Of a stretch of 64,000 nucleotides of DNA, positions 41,888 to 53,566 are shown in pieces. The notes under the pieces are model-generated. The model ran no database searches and had not been told where the DNA came from. It saw only the letters and a list, made by a program, of their open reading frames with translations. This DNA comes from Seriola aureovittata (taxonomy: Eukaryota; Chordata; Actinopteri; Carangiformes; Carangidae): positions 11,033,501-11,097,500 of the forward strand of contig NC_079378.1 of assembly GCF_021018895.1 (NCBI RefSeq), read 5' to 3'. The translations under genes were made by a program, and so were the position numbers. The stretch's first letter is position 1; every line of letters begins with the position of its first letter.

Positions 41888-44660
41888 TGATGTGAGAAAA
41901 TAGATACAGTGAGACAGAGATGGAGGTTTTGTACGATTTCTCAGTCCTCTATCTGTTAAAGAAATGCGAAGGGGGAAGAATGTTGAACATCACAAGGCTG
42001 TATGTCACATCAACAATACAAGTCCAGGCACAAAGCAGTGCTGGGCAAAAGGGACATTTCTCTTTCAGTTGGGGAGAAGAGGTTTATGGTCTACGGCGTT
42101 GACTGTGGTTTCATTTGAGAAAATTGGAGAGATATTGGACTCAATTTCAGCTTTTCATTTGAAAGATGTGACTAAGAAACCCAAACACACACACAAACAC
42201 ACACACATTAAAGTGAAAGATTATGTGGTGTTGTATGGAAAGCATTTTAAAGGATAATTCTGCTTTATTACAACTATTTATCACCTGACCTCCTGGATTC
42301 CAAGTCCCACACAATATATACTGTGAGGTAAAAGACGTGAGAAAAACGAAAGCCACTTTGCCATTTTTCAGTAGATTAACATTAAATAGAAGGGAAAAAA
42401 AAGCAAAACAAATAATTCCTTATTTTTCAGACTGCACAATAAAGGCCTAACAAAATAAATCAAAAACAGATGTCTGCTGGTCATTTTTAATGCTCGTTAT
42501 ACCCCATAGTGGAAGACAACATAGGGTCGGGAGGGTTAGACCTATGGGTGTCCCCATAATGTATCACACTGCTATTTATTATAGTAAACTGTAGCTTTTT
42601 TACTGGTATTTGGTCACATTCATTCCCAAAAGAAGAGGCACAATGTAAACCTCTGTCATGAAAAGGTCAAAGCTGAGTCCTGTACTGACAGACACTGTGG
42701 ATGATAAAAAGGGGATTACAGCGTACGTAAGATTAAATGGGAACTGTAGGGCAGATTTATAAATGATGGATTATAAAGTTAAAGAGAGAAAGAGAAACCA
42801 TAAGGTAGGAAGAAAGAAGTTGAGCAGAGAACAAAAATGAGGGGTGGTTAGGACAAAAAAGGGGAAGAGGGAGAACATAACAGAAGGGTGGAGAGAGTGA
42901 GTATTGAGGGCAGAGAAAAGGAAAAGGAAAGGACATCAGGATAAAAATATACCAAGGCGGAGGTGTAGTTCACTAAAGAGGTGTGTAAAGAGACATTAAG
43001 AATGTGGAAGGAGTCAGGTCCACTTGTTCGGCGTCCTCAGCAAGTGATGAAAGTCATTTTCATTTTTACAGCCATGATGACATGTCCCCCAATGCCCACT
43101 GTCAAATTGATCAGTGCGCGCGCGGTCGCACAAGTGTGTGGTTATGTGTGAATGTAACCCTTTTTTTTTTTTTTTTTTTTTTTACAGTCTGTGACCGCCC
43201 TTGGAGTTTTGAATTATATGCTGTAAGTATTTTGTGACCGGTGGCATCTTGCGAATCTTCCTCTCAGGCTCCAACAAGCTCCACAAATCAACGGCCTTCC
43301 CTGACAGCTGAAACCCGGGGACCAGAAAGATTCCAGAGGGCACTAGTTGACACTTTGGAACACTTATTACTCTGAGTGTAAAAGGTAATCATTAAGACGA
43401 TGTAGAGCTGAGTTTATGTTATGGGTTAGAGAAAATGTCACGAACCTTAGAATGTGTCTTTTCTTTTGTGTCTTGTATCCGCTTGTCTACCAGTGTATAC
43501 TTGTGTGAGTGTGTGTTGTGTGTGCGTGTGTACCTTCTGTTTTTTCTTTCTCTCTAGGACGTGTGAATGCACTTGTCATGTTCCAGACAGCCTCCAGTGA
43601 GAAAGCAAAAGGAGAGGGTCTTCCTTCTTCCTTGTCTCTTGATTTAATTTATTTATTTATTTGCCTTTGATCTACCTCAGTCTGGTGAAAAGGGGTGACA
43701 TGAGCTGTCACTCTCTTCCTCATCGCTGCACACGCACCTCCAGAAGAGCTCGCACACCCCCTCGAGGACCACAAGTCACTCAGAGGGACATAACACACAG
43801 CACGAGGATGCACATCTGCGTGTACAGATGACCGACAGTCACAGATGAAGCAATGCAAGGAGACACACTGGCAGGGGTGCATGTTAGGGTGTGTGCAGAC
43901 ATCCACACACACACACACAGGCAGCTACATGCACATACAAACCGCAGGGGCTACAGGTGCCTGCGTGGGACAAAATTAGAACTGTGTAATGGTAGACAGT
44001 GAGACTGCTGACTGACAGGCGGCCTTGCTGACAGCTGGCACCATTCAAGACATTTTTGGGACTCACACCCCGGCTTGTTTTGACTAGTGAGCATCTGTTG
44101 CACATTCACTCACTTCCCAGCGTTAGTGGAAGTGCGGCTCACTTTTCCTGGACGAAAGTTCAACCACGCATCCATTTTGTAGGAAGACGAAAACACTCAG
44201 GTGTAGAAAGTGATATATTTCAACCTGCAGCATGTCCTTAGGTGCACCCCTCCAATCTGTCTTTCCCAGTCCACATCAAAAGGGAGGAATCCGGGGACAT
44301 CTTAACCACATCTCTACGTGATGGAGCAGCAACTCGATATCTAAGTTGTTAGCCAGGCCGCCGTCAAATGGAGTAATCTAACTTTTTTGTGCCTTTCCTC
44401 TTAATTGGAAGTTCAACTTGCTGCTAAATTGCGGCATCAGATCTTAATGGAAAGCCCTTAATGAAAAATCCCACTTGAATTTCATTCCACTTGTCTGATC
44501 CGACTCAGTCCATCTTGCCTTGACAGTAATGACTTCAGCAAGGCTGAAAGAAAGTCTAATAGCCCGACCTTACATTTATTAGCATTGCATTTCTTGTATT
44601 CTAACTATTCAAAATGCAAAAACTTTTTTGATAATTAGTATTATCATCTTGAATATGGTG
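41888..44660. other. Non-coding sequence with a candidate conserved block
   Basis: A 23-base T-run at 43161-43183, a short (TG)n near 43503-43532 and a (CA) run at 43905-43919. The stretch 44390-44600 is complex and AT-rich with homeodomain-like cores. No exon recognised. Confidence 0.45.
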
Positions 44661-44970
44661 AAGATCAAGGACATAGTTGTAGACTTGAAAGGGACCAGGG
44701 CTATACTAAAACACTATTACCATTCTTCAAGAGGAGGTGGAAGTAGTTGAGGGATACAGATAGAGTCTATCTCAACCGCAGACTGGACTGGTAATGCAAC
44801 ACAGAGGCTGTATACTGCAAAGGGACAGAGCAGACTCCACTTCTTGAGGAAGCTTAGGTCGTTTATAATGTGTATAGCACAAAGTTGTAGATCTTTTTAC
44901 AGGTCTGCAGTGGCAAGTGCAATATCATTTGCCACAGTGTGCCAGGGCAGCAGCATCAGAGCCACATCTC
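44661..44970 (+). mobile_element. Decayed LINE (L2/CR1-type) reverse-transcriptase 3' fragment
   Basis: Read with frameshifts, the plus strand gives KDIVVDLKGTR, then EEVEVVEGYR, VYLNRRLDW, and KGQSRLHFLRKLRSF followed by SFYRSAVASAISFATV. This order matches the C-terminal part of fish L2/CR1-like non-LTR reverse transcriptases (the 'VEVV..Y.YLGV..N..LDW' and 'K.Q.RL.FLR.LRSF' blocks). At least two frame breaks and in-frame stops show that it is dead. The 5' part of the element is absent. The frames starting at 44844 and 44939 are pieces of it. Confidence 0.75.
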
Positions 44971-47900
44971 GCATCCCCTCTCCCAGCAGAGCATTTTCAA
45001 TAAGAGACCATCTACCTATCCATCCACCCATATACCCATCTATCTTTTTTCTTTCGTCTCTGGACACGCAACAAAGATGGCCACTGAACCGACACTTCTA
45101 CTACAAGCTGTGATTCACATTGTCAGATTTTCTTTTGAGAGAGTAATGAGTAATGACAACTATGTTGTTATCGGCAATTGCGTTGCATCCAACGCTTCAC
45201 TCGCACTGCAGGGGCACAGTATATCACACCGAAGCACTCAACACATCAACATTTTCATGTGCGCTATAAATTTGACAACATCACACCACATTATTTCAGT
45301 CATTCTCAAAGGGAATCGCACTCGCAGTGTGTTTTTACCGCATGGCGCCAGATTTGACACCTTTTATTTGGTGACAAGGATTTCACGGTCAAATAATTTC
45401 CATCTATCTGCCTCGGTATTCAGCATCTCTGGATAGTGAGGTCATAGAATAAAAAGCCTCATAAAGTGATCACAAGGTTAAAAGAGCAATTTGCATACAC
45501 CTAACCTTTGATGTAGCAACTCCCTAGAGAGACCGCAGCAGGTAACTGGCCAATTACCCAGGTTAAGTATGGACTCACTAAGAAAACAAAAAAAACAGTC
45601 CCTGTCACCCTAAGCACACATATACAGCCATTCAGTGCCCTCTCCTTTTCACTTCTTCCATAATTTTCCCTTCGTTTCTACAAGTAAGTTTAAGATGCTC
45701 ACGTATCAAGCAGCTTCTTCTGCGTTTGCAGGAAGGTACTGTATTCATAAAGAAGGTGCACACCCTGTTAAAAAATTACAATTTTAAATGGAACTGGCTG
45801 TGTTTTCTCTGCCTTAGATCATCCAAAATTATGTAAGCATGATGAGGAAAATAAATTTAAAAAAATTCACTTTTTGCAGTAAAAAAAAAAAAAAGAAAAT
45901 CCCTCTGACCTCGCACATGTTCCATATTTTATGATTACATGAACTACATAGTGTACCAGCAGCTTACAACTTCTGATAATGTGTGTTTTTGTGCGCTGAG
46001 AAGCTTTTGTTCCATGCAGGCTGACAGACCCAGAGGGACACTGCGCTCGGAAGGACTCCGCGTAGCCAGAGAGGCATCAAAAGCAGACACAGATGCAGAA
46101 CTGCGGCATACTGTGACACCTCTTGGGACAAAACTTAAAGCTGCAGGTCCTACTAAAGCAGCTTCCTCTGTGAAGTTCCTCTTACGTCTATGGTGCAGAG
46201 CGCAGTATTACATGGGTCCGGTTTCGCCGGTGAATCTCAGTACCGGAACTGACCCTTACACAAAATCAATTTCATCTCCGACTCGCGGACGTTATGTAGG
46301 CTCAGGGCCAGCTGCTGTACAGGAGGCAAATGCAGGGAGTATCAGGGTACTGTAGAGATGCACAATGAGATGCAGTGTTACAGGGAGAGTGAGGAGGAAA
46401 AAGCACCCCAGTGAGTCCTGAGGTCCTGCACTTGTAAGGGACCTCGCTGTCACAAAAACTCAATGATGCCCTACCCTGAACATTCCTTCTTTAATCACAT
46501 GAAAGAGGAAGGCACATTGTCAGCGTAGGAGAATCTTTATCGCCCCACATGAAGGCAGGACCGCACAAGAACAAGAAAGCAGGAGATAGAGGAGACGTAG
46601 AAGGTACTTGGTCCTCCTTTTACATAGGGAGAAAAAAAAGGGGGAGACAGAGGGATTAAAAGACAAGTAGAAGGAGGAATGCTGCGTTTCTGCTATCTTG
46701 AAGTAGGCCACGTACACAGTGCTGCATTTGTCATAAGCGACAGCCCTATTAATCATGGAAGGGGCAGTGTCAATGCCCAATGGCTTTGCTCTGCAGGTGG
46801 GTTGTCCCTCCGGATGCCAGGGCTCCAACCTCAGTGTTCTACCTCTGCTCTCCTTACTTTCCCTCTCCCCTTATCCCCCTCAGCGCACCGACGCTGTGAA
46901 ATGACTCTCCTTGCATTCCCTCTGTGCATCCAACTCTCACCTCTTTCTTTCAGTCTTCTTTCACCTCTCTTGCTTTCACTTTTTCCAACTCCAGTCCTCT
47001 CTTTCACTGCCCTTGGAGCTTTTTTTTTGTTTTTGCTAAGGTTTTAAGTCTTTCTATTAGTTTGTCCGTCTTCCTTCTTTTCCGCTGTCAACCCATCCTC
47101 CTCTTTTCCACCAGACAATGCGGCTCTGGGTTTAAGATACTCAGCAAGACCTGTATCAGCAATCAGCCATGGCACTCCAAGCGCTGACACGCTTTGGTTC
47201 CCAGGAGTCTTGACCAACCTAGTTCCACTCGCACACCTGTCTCTCCATCCCATCAACTCCTCTCTGTGTAGAGAGTTCTTGGTGCAAGACTTAAGGGAGA
47301 GCAATGTTACATGGAGATGCCTCTATAACTGTCACTTTGATTGTCTTAGTTCCTAAGTAGGAACATGGAATATGGAATATTTTTTTATAGAAAAATGTAG
47401 AGAAAGTGTAAGACAGTAGAAGACACAGTATAAAGCACCATCAAGCAGATTTACACTGTACCTGTACATGACTTGCCAGAATTTCATGAAAACCTAAGGC
47501 ACATTATGTAATCTATAATCTTTATTGGCAAACGGTAAGTCTACATTCTGGAATCAGAGTTGAAGAGTGTGTGAACCACTCTGGTTCAGCCTAAGACTGG
47601 GAATACTTGCAAAACATAAACTAGCTCAAATCTGCAATAACTGATTTTTTTTAAATGGGCAATTTTGGGCAGTAGAAACAAGTTGTGAATTCAACATTGA
47701 CATATTATCTCCAAGTGAACTCATTAGCAAACAGTCGGCAATTTACCAATAAGAAAATTGTGAACAAGAATGAACGTCAACTACTTCATTTTAATCTGTG
47801 TGGACTGAACTTTTGAGCACAACACTGACTACAGCCACTTGAGGGCACGGTCGCTTGAACATAAACATGTCATTTTGCGGCACTTGCTGGAATAACCGAT

Positions 47901-47980
47901 TCTGTCTGATACGGCTGTTAGATTTTACTTCCCGTTTTACTATAGGTTGTAACAAACTATGCGGTCCAGTCTCTTATCTA
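44971..47980. other. Non-coding sequence, no gene seen
   Basis: A somewhat GC- and CpG-richer block at about 46010-46340 carries a 138-codon frame with no recognisable domain. A-runs near 45879-45894. Pyrimidine-rich stretches at 46830-47060 yield Ser/Leu/Phe-rich false frames. Confidence 0.45.
47835..47846 (+). promoter_or_regulatory. CTCF-like core motif (11 of 12)
   Basis: CCACTTGAGGGC matches the CTCF core CCASYAGRKGGC at 11 of 12 positions in forward orientation. This is a motif match only. Confidence 0.3.
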
Positions 47981-48263
47981 TTTTGGTCTCTACCAACGCC
48001 TGTGGAAACTATCTGGCTCTTTAGCTGCTAAATGCTTCATTATGCTCACCTTCTAGTTGCTAACTTTATCTGTGGTGTGGGCCTTTAAGCTTTTTAACTG
48101 AAAACAGCTGCCTGCTGCGGCCAAAAACCGTGCTACAGGAGCGATGAAAGTGAACCAAAACCGTGAAATTGGGTGGAGAGGTAAGCAATTAATTTAAACT
48201 TGCTATAAAGCTCCATAAAGCCGAGAGGATGAATAATTCTCTAGGTTCATCCTACACATTACA
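47981..48263 (+). repeat. Dispersed teleost repeat, family D copy 2
   Basis: 'ttttggtctctaccaacgcc', 'ctggctctttagctgctaaa', 'tcaccttctagttgctaac', 'gaaaacagctgcctgctg', 'gatgaataattctctaggtt' and 'cacattacattggc' parallel 35503-35884 in the same order and strand. Confidence 0.78.
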
Positions 48264-48516
48264 TTGGCATCGATATATATATATAGTTATTCTAGAAACA
48301 ATGATTGTTGTTTAGGATTTAGAGTTGTTTCAGAGGCACCATTGACTCACTTGTGTTGATTAATTAAAGTAAAGTAACAACTAATAACATTGGCTGTTAA
48401 GTGATTAATAAAGTAATCTGATTACTTTTTCAATGCATCATATGTAATAAGTAATTGATTTGGTTCTCTGCCATTAAGAAGACACTTATAACACTGGCAT
48501 TTGTCTGTGCCTATTT
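48264..48516. other. Non-coding AT-rich sequence
   Basis: Contains a short (TA)n run near 48271-48284. Nothing else recognised. Confidence 0.55.
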
Positions 48517-48542
48517 GTGTGTGCGTGTGTGTGTGTGTGCGC
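48517..48542. repeat. (TG)n microsatellite
   Basis: Imperfect (TG)n of about 26 bp. Confidence 0.9.
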
Positions 48543-48690
48543 GTGCCCATCACTGCTGTTGATAATGTTACATATTTCAGTCAGATTCCATGGTCATATA
48601 TCTGGGTGCATTTGAGACCCAAGATAAGGAGGGATTTATGAAGGCAGCCCTCTGCTAAGTCAAGGTGAACACCAGAGATATGATGCTTCT

Positions 48691-48711
48691 GTGTGTGTAT
48701 GTGTGTGTTGG

Positions 48712-48757
<46 letters not shown>
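48691..48757. repeat. (TG)n microsatellite
   Basis: About 67 bp of (TG)n, pure in its right 43 bp. Confidence 0.95.
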
Positions 48758-48758
<1 letters not shown>

Positions 48759-51409
48759 TTCATCGGTTGTGTGAAAGAGCACAAATGTATGACAGAATGT
48801 TATTGTGATGTGTGTGCACCATACGCATGCATGTAAGAATGAGTGTGTGTTTGTGCGCGCATGTATTCACCACTGACATAGTATTTTCAACTTAACTATT
48901 CCGTCTGTGGAACGCCCGTGAAGGATTTAATGTCTTATGGTGCCTGAAATCCATCCTTTCAATATGTCAGGATAATTTTTTCTTTTTTTTCCTCATGAAC
49001 CTAATCCATTTCATAGCCACAGCCTTGAAGCCTTCCCCAACATGCATTTAGCATGAGGCAGGAAGCTCTGTGATGGACAACTGACATGTTTTAGGTACCT
49101 CACTGCTGCATATAATAAATCTAATAATTTCATTCAGAGAATCCCAACTATACAAATAGATAAACTAATTTTGATGTTTTGTCTGTTTCATATATTTTAA
49201 TCCTGCGGTTAAAGCTAATATGCAAATTCATGTTTGTACATGCTCCAGAACCTAAACTGTTTTTGGTCTAAAATAATAACCACGCATACTGATTTAAAGT
49301 ATGGAAACGTTGTGAAATGTTCGTCTGTGTAGCGCAACTGGAGTGTGCCCTGTGTCACTGGAAAGCCCTTTTTAATTGTTAGTGGCCGACTGTCTATTTG
49401 ATGCTTGCTGAGGTAACATTAATGAAGTGTGGCTTTTCCATCTGTCATGTCTTGTTAACAGGTGCAGGATTATAAGATAGATGCTAACTTTCTCTCTTTA
49501 GTCTGGTCAGCTGCCAACTTCAATTTATTTGCTGTCAAGCAAGCTCCACCTTCTTCAGGCATCACTTCTTGTCCAGACATGCCCTCACATCACAGCAGTC
49601 ATGTATGGATCATTATGACCTACTTCACTCGGACATGTATACACTCCCAGGGGCACACAATAGCACAGGGCCTGATAACCTAATCAGCCAATGTATAAAA
49701 TGATGTTGCACGTTTTGTTTTGCTCCAATCATAACCATATACATCACATATGATTTACATTATCAGCTATTAACATGGTTGTGCATAATGTACAATTACT
49801 GTTTGTGACAATAAGATGGTGCTTCAGGGAGAGTGTGATGGGGTGATATTTTAAGCGATACCTTACGCATGGAGGTCAGAGAGACTCTGGGTTCTTTGTC
49901 AGGTGGTGGTGTATTTTATTGGGTCATTGAGAGCATTTCTATCAATACTAAAGGAAACCGTGGTCCTTCAGATTCAGGGGAAGTGATTTCTTTGAAAAGT
50001 TGGACAGGTGCTAGGAGAGAAGAAGAAAGAAAGTTTTTGGAGAATTGGATTGGAGATATCGCTGCAGAGCAGAGTAGTGTTGGGTGATATCTGTCACTCC
50101 CTATTGGGTGTCTCGCTAGCCCCGCCACCCCATCCGATGGCACACTCCTAACTGAGGAGGATCAGACTGCACAGCGGTACAGCCACTCCTGCCCCCTCGT
50201 ATTTTGTTATTTCATCACAAAGTCTGTCTCTTTTTGGACTTTTAGATCCCCTTGTCTTCTCTATCTTTTTTCTTTTCCAACTTTCTCCACCCCGCCGAAA
50301 TCCTCTAAAGCTTTTATCTACTCTCTTTAACACTCAGTCACCATCACGAGGCAGTCTATGTAGAAAACTGGGACACAGAAAGAGGAAAGGGTGCTTACTG
50401 AGGTGGGCCACAATTGTTAACCGACTTATTCTTTTATTTTGATTTTGGCATGTCGGCTAAATGTCCAAGTTGTAGCCGTAACTTTGGTTTTGTTAATAAA
50501 GCAAGCAATTTGCTGTGGTTCCTTATTGCACATTATATTAAAAAAACAGCTTGCACAATTAATTGTTGCTAAACTGTTCTTTGGCCACAGAATAGCTCAG
50601 ACCCGAGGCCATGTGATAATGTGAGCACTGGAAATAGTCACAACTTTATATCTATCTTTGTGATTAAGTTCAATTTTGCTTAGTGTCACTCAAGTGACAG
50701 CCACAGGAAGCAAGGCAAGTCTCCACCAAGGAATAAAAAAACATTACGTTCGGTTTTATTGTCACATTCAGGCCAGGTTTGACATCTGAAGGACTTTATT
50801 CTGAAAATTTAAATAATATATATACTGTATAGAACTCTCTATATACATACATAACACCTAACAAAATGAGTGGTTGAAACAGAAGTAAATAGAGTACAGC
50901 ACCCCATGACAACAACACTGTCCTTTAACTGTCCCATGAGTAAAAATTGTCTGCGAGTCTCCAGTAAACACTTTTGTGTTCTTGTGTCACACTGTGCAAA
51001 TTCTGCCTTTGAGGTGGTGCATCATCGGAAAATGGATTTTCCGACCCTACTATCCCGGAAAATATTCCAACCACTGCTGATTCCAATGACAAAATACCAC
51101 TTTTGTACATGGGTATGAGGAAAGAAATTGCCAAAGTGGGAGCACAGTATAATTGGGATACACTGTCGCACACTGAGCCTCTTCACCAAGTTGGTCAACG
51201 CTTTCTGCGCTAAATGGGCAAACGGGTACCCCTGTGCATTCTTTATACTATTTATGTCTGACTACAGTGACCCTAATGAGTCCTGTTTACAGTGGTCATG
51301 CTTCTAGCCCATGGTTATAGACTGCAGGCCCATTAACACATATTGTAGCTCTCTCGCTTTCCAACTCGCTACCTCATTTTGCATTGCTCTTTCTTTCTAG
51401 ATGTGTAGC
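48758..51409. other. Non-coding sequence, no gene seen
   Basis: The stretch around 49300-49450 is complex and possibly constrained. The frame at 49869-50087 and its antisense partner at 49916-50143 have no recognisable domain. Confidence 0.5.
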
Positions 51410-51447
<38 letters not shown>

Positions 51448-51459
51448 TGCACACACACA
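51410..51459. repeat. Compound (TA)n(CA)n microsatellite
   Basis: A short (AT)n followed by (AC)n with a TGC interruption. Confidence 0.95.
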
Positions 51460-53020
51460 AATATGCACAAGCCCAGAAACATACAGCACATGATATATTA
51501 TTAAACGCATTCAATCTTGTAAACCAACCTTATAAAACCGCCAGTTTTTTTATGTTATGATACTCTTTTTGCTGCTTGTCTTGTATTTTACGAACACCTT
51601 TCATCATTACTGGAAATGCAAAGGGATTTACACGTTATATATGAGCATATAGACTACTGTGTATCTAGTACAGCACATGAATCCATTCGCTCACGTGGCA
51701 ATACTCATCAAGTGCTGTACCAACACACAAGGATAAAAAAACACCTTGTCCTCTTTGAGTGGCGTCATCTGACATCTGCAAACTCAAATCAACTCATTTT
51801 AATTTATTTTTTTGTCAGTTTGTTGACAAGGATGTCAAGATTGGTTAAGGACAACAGATCAATTCTATGTGACCTTGCAGAACCACTACGTGTCTGTCAC
51901 TCCAATTGAAACTTTGATTGGTTTCGTGGTTTTTAACGGTTCTGTCTTACAAGCAGGCCGGCATGATGAATCACTAAATCTATGGAGACTGAGTACTGTA
52001 GAGTGAGTTTATCAAGCAATAACAAGGTTTTCAAAGCTTCAGAGATAGAGTTGTTAAGATGTCCTAGACCAGCAGAGTCCTCTATTCATAAAGTCACCAT
52101 CTTCAAGATTATGTGGTGAAATAGCTGGTAGGTTGAGACTAAAAAATGGTGCGGGAGAATAACAAGTCAGTGAGTAAACTGAAAATAAGATACTTCCCTT
52201 AAACAAACTTGTGTAGTTAATTTGCCCCAACCCTGACCTTGACCTTAACCTTCAGGGTGAGCTAAAGTTGAACTGGTAAGAGTTCTTTATTGACCCTCCT
52301 TCAGTCCTTCATCCATTACCACTTCTAAAAACAAAACTCCAGAGGCCTATTCCTGCATCGCCCAATTACTCTTTCAGCTGCACTGAATGTGACAAACTAT
52401 GTGGAGGCTGCCACCTCCCATTCATTTCTGTGACAAATGGCAAATTCACGTGAAGCATGATTGGATTATTTAACAGCAAGGACGGAGCAGACGGCAGAGC
52501 GGACAAAGTTATAACAGGTGAGCTGTGACCTAGAAAAGTATCAATAAACATCTGAAATCTTTTGCGCATATTGTGTAAATAGATGTAAATACTCTATAAG
52601 ATGCAGTCGTTGACCAATTTCACTTATTAACCTCAAGTGCTGCTAAACCCATGGAAGAAAGTTTGAACTGTCTGGGTCTTTTAATATGAAATTTTTCTCT
52701 TTTGTGTCAATATCTCTTTACTGCAGGTCAGCAAGGAAACACCGTCTGTGGAAACACAAAAAGGAACTAAAAAGACTGTATTTTTTGGAAGAACATGACC
52801 TGACGTGTCCAACCGCTTGCTTGCATAACATATTTCTCTTGGTGCCCATGGTCTTCAGTTCAACTGCCTCAAAAGCTCCATGTACTGCGCGTCAATTTCA
52901 GAACTTATTCATTTTTATAGTTTTATCATGTCTAACAAGAGAGGGTTCCTCATTCAACCCCTTAGCATTGGTAGCAAAGTGCATTCAGGTTGTTTTACAT
53001 CTGCTTTAGCACACATATCT
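51460..53020. other. Non-coding sequence, no gene seen
   Basis: Includes three consecutive hexamers TGACCT-TGACCT-TAACCT at 52234-52251. No exon recognised. The frame at 52686-53009 has no known domain. Confidence 0.5.
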
Positions 53021-53071
53021 TCACTGCTGCTGTCCCCTTGAGCAAGGCACAGAATCCTCAACTTCACTGAG
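53021..53071 (+). repeat. Short dispersed fish repeat fragment
   Basis: 'tcactgctgctgtccccttg', 'agcaaggcac' and 'cctcaacttcactgagtgc' resemble a phrase common in fish interspersed repeats (…cccttgagcaaggcacttaaccc…). Short and diverged. Confidence 0.45.
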
Positions 53072-53531
53072 TGCAGATGACTCTGTAGCCTGTCATCTCT
53101 GTCTATCTACAGTATATGTTTGTGTGGGATGGGGGGGGGCACCTTCACTTCTCTCCTTCTCAAGATAGGTCAATGGGTTCTGTTGAAATTGGCCCACCAG
53201 CTTTGCCAGGTCTTGTTTGTCATCATGTGGACAGGGACAGAAAAAAGAGGGCACTGAAAATTGTGATGGCAAAGTGAGTAGCTGTGTGCAGATTATTAGC
53301 AAGCAAACACGGTGACACAATTATTAGCAGGCAAAATAAAAGATTTCTCTTTTTTCTCTGCCTGCCATCCCTCTCACACACATTTCCCTTTTATCTATCC
53401 TTCCTGATCTCTCTCTATGCTTCTATCCAGTTAGATACTGTTTGAATGATCACGTTCCCTGGCATGAGAGTGCTATGTAATTAACCTATGAGATTCCTGC
53501 TGTTGCAACGTGCCTCTTGCCTGCCTCAGTG

Positions 53532-53566
53532 GCCTCCTCTGGTGGATTATTACTGCCATCTACTGG
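53532..53566 (-). promoter_or_regulatory. Two CTCF-like core motifs in tandem, reverse orientation
   Basis: GCCATCTACTGG (53555-53566) is a 12-of-12 match to the reverse complement of the CTCF core CCASYAGRKGGC. A weaker 10-of-12 match ends at about 53544 (ctcctctggtgg). Both point the same way. Binding is not shown by the sequence. Confidence 0.4.

Noticed and set aside
45939..46355. 138-codon plus-strand frame
   Set aside because: No family resemblance. Kept only as an observation about base composition.
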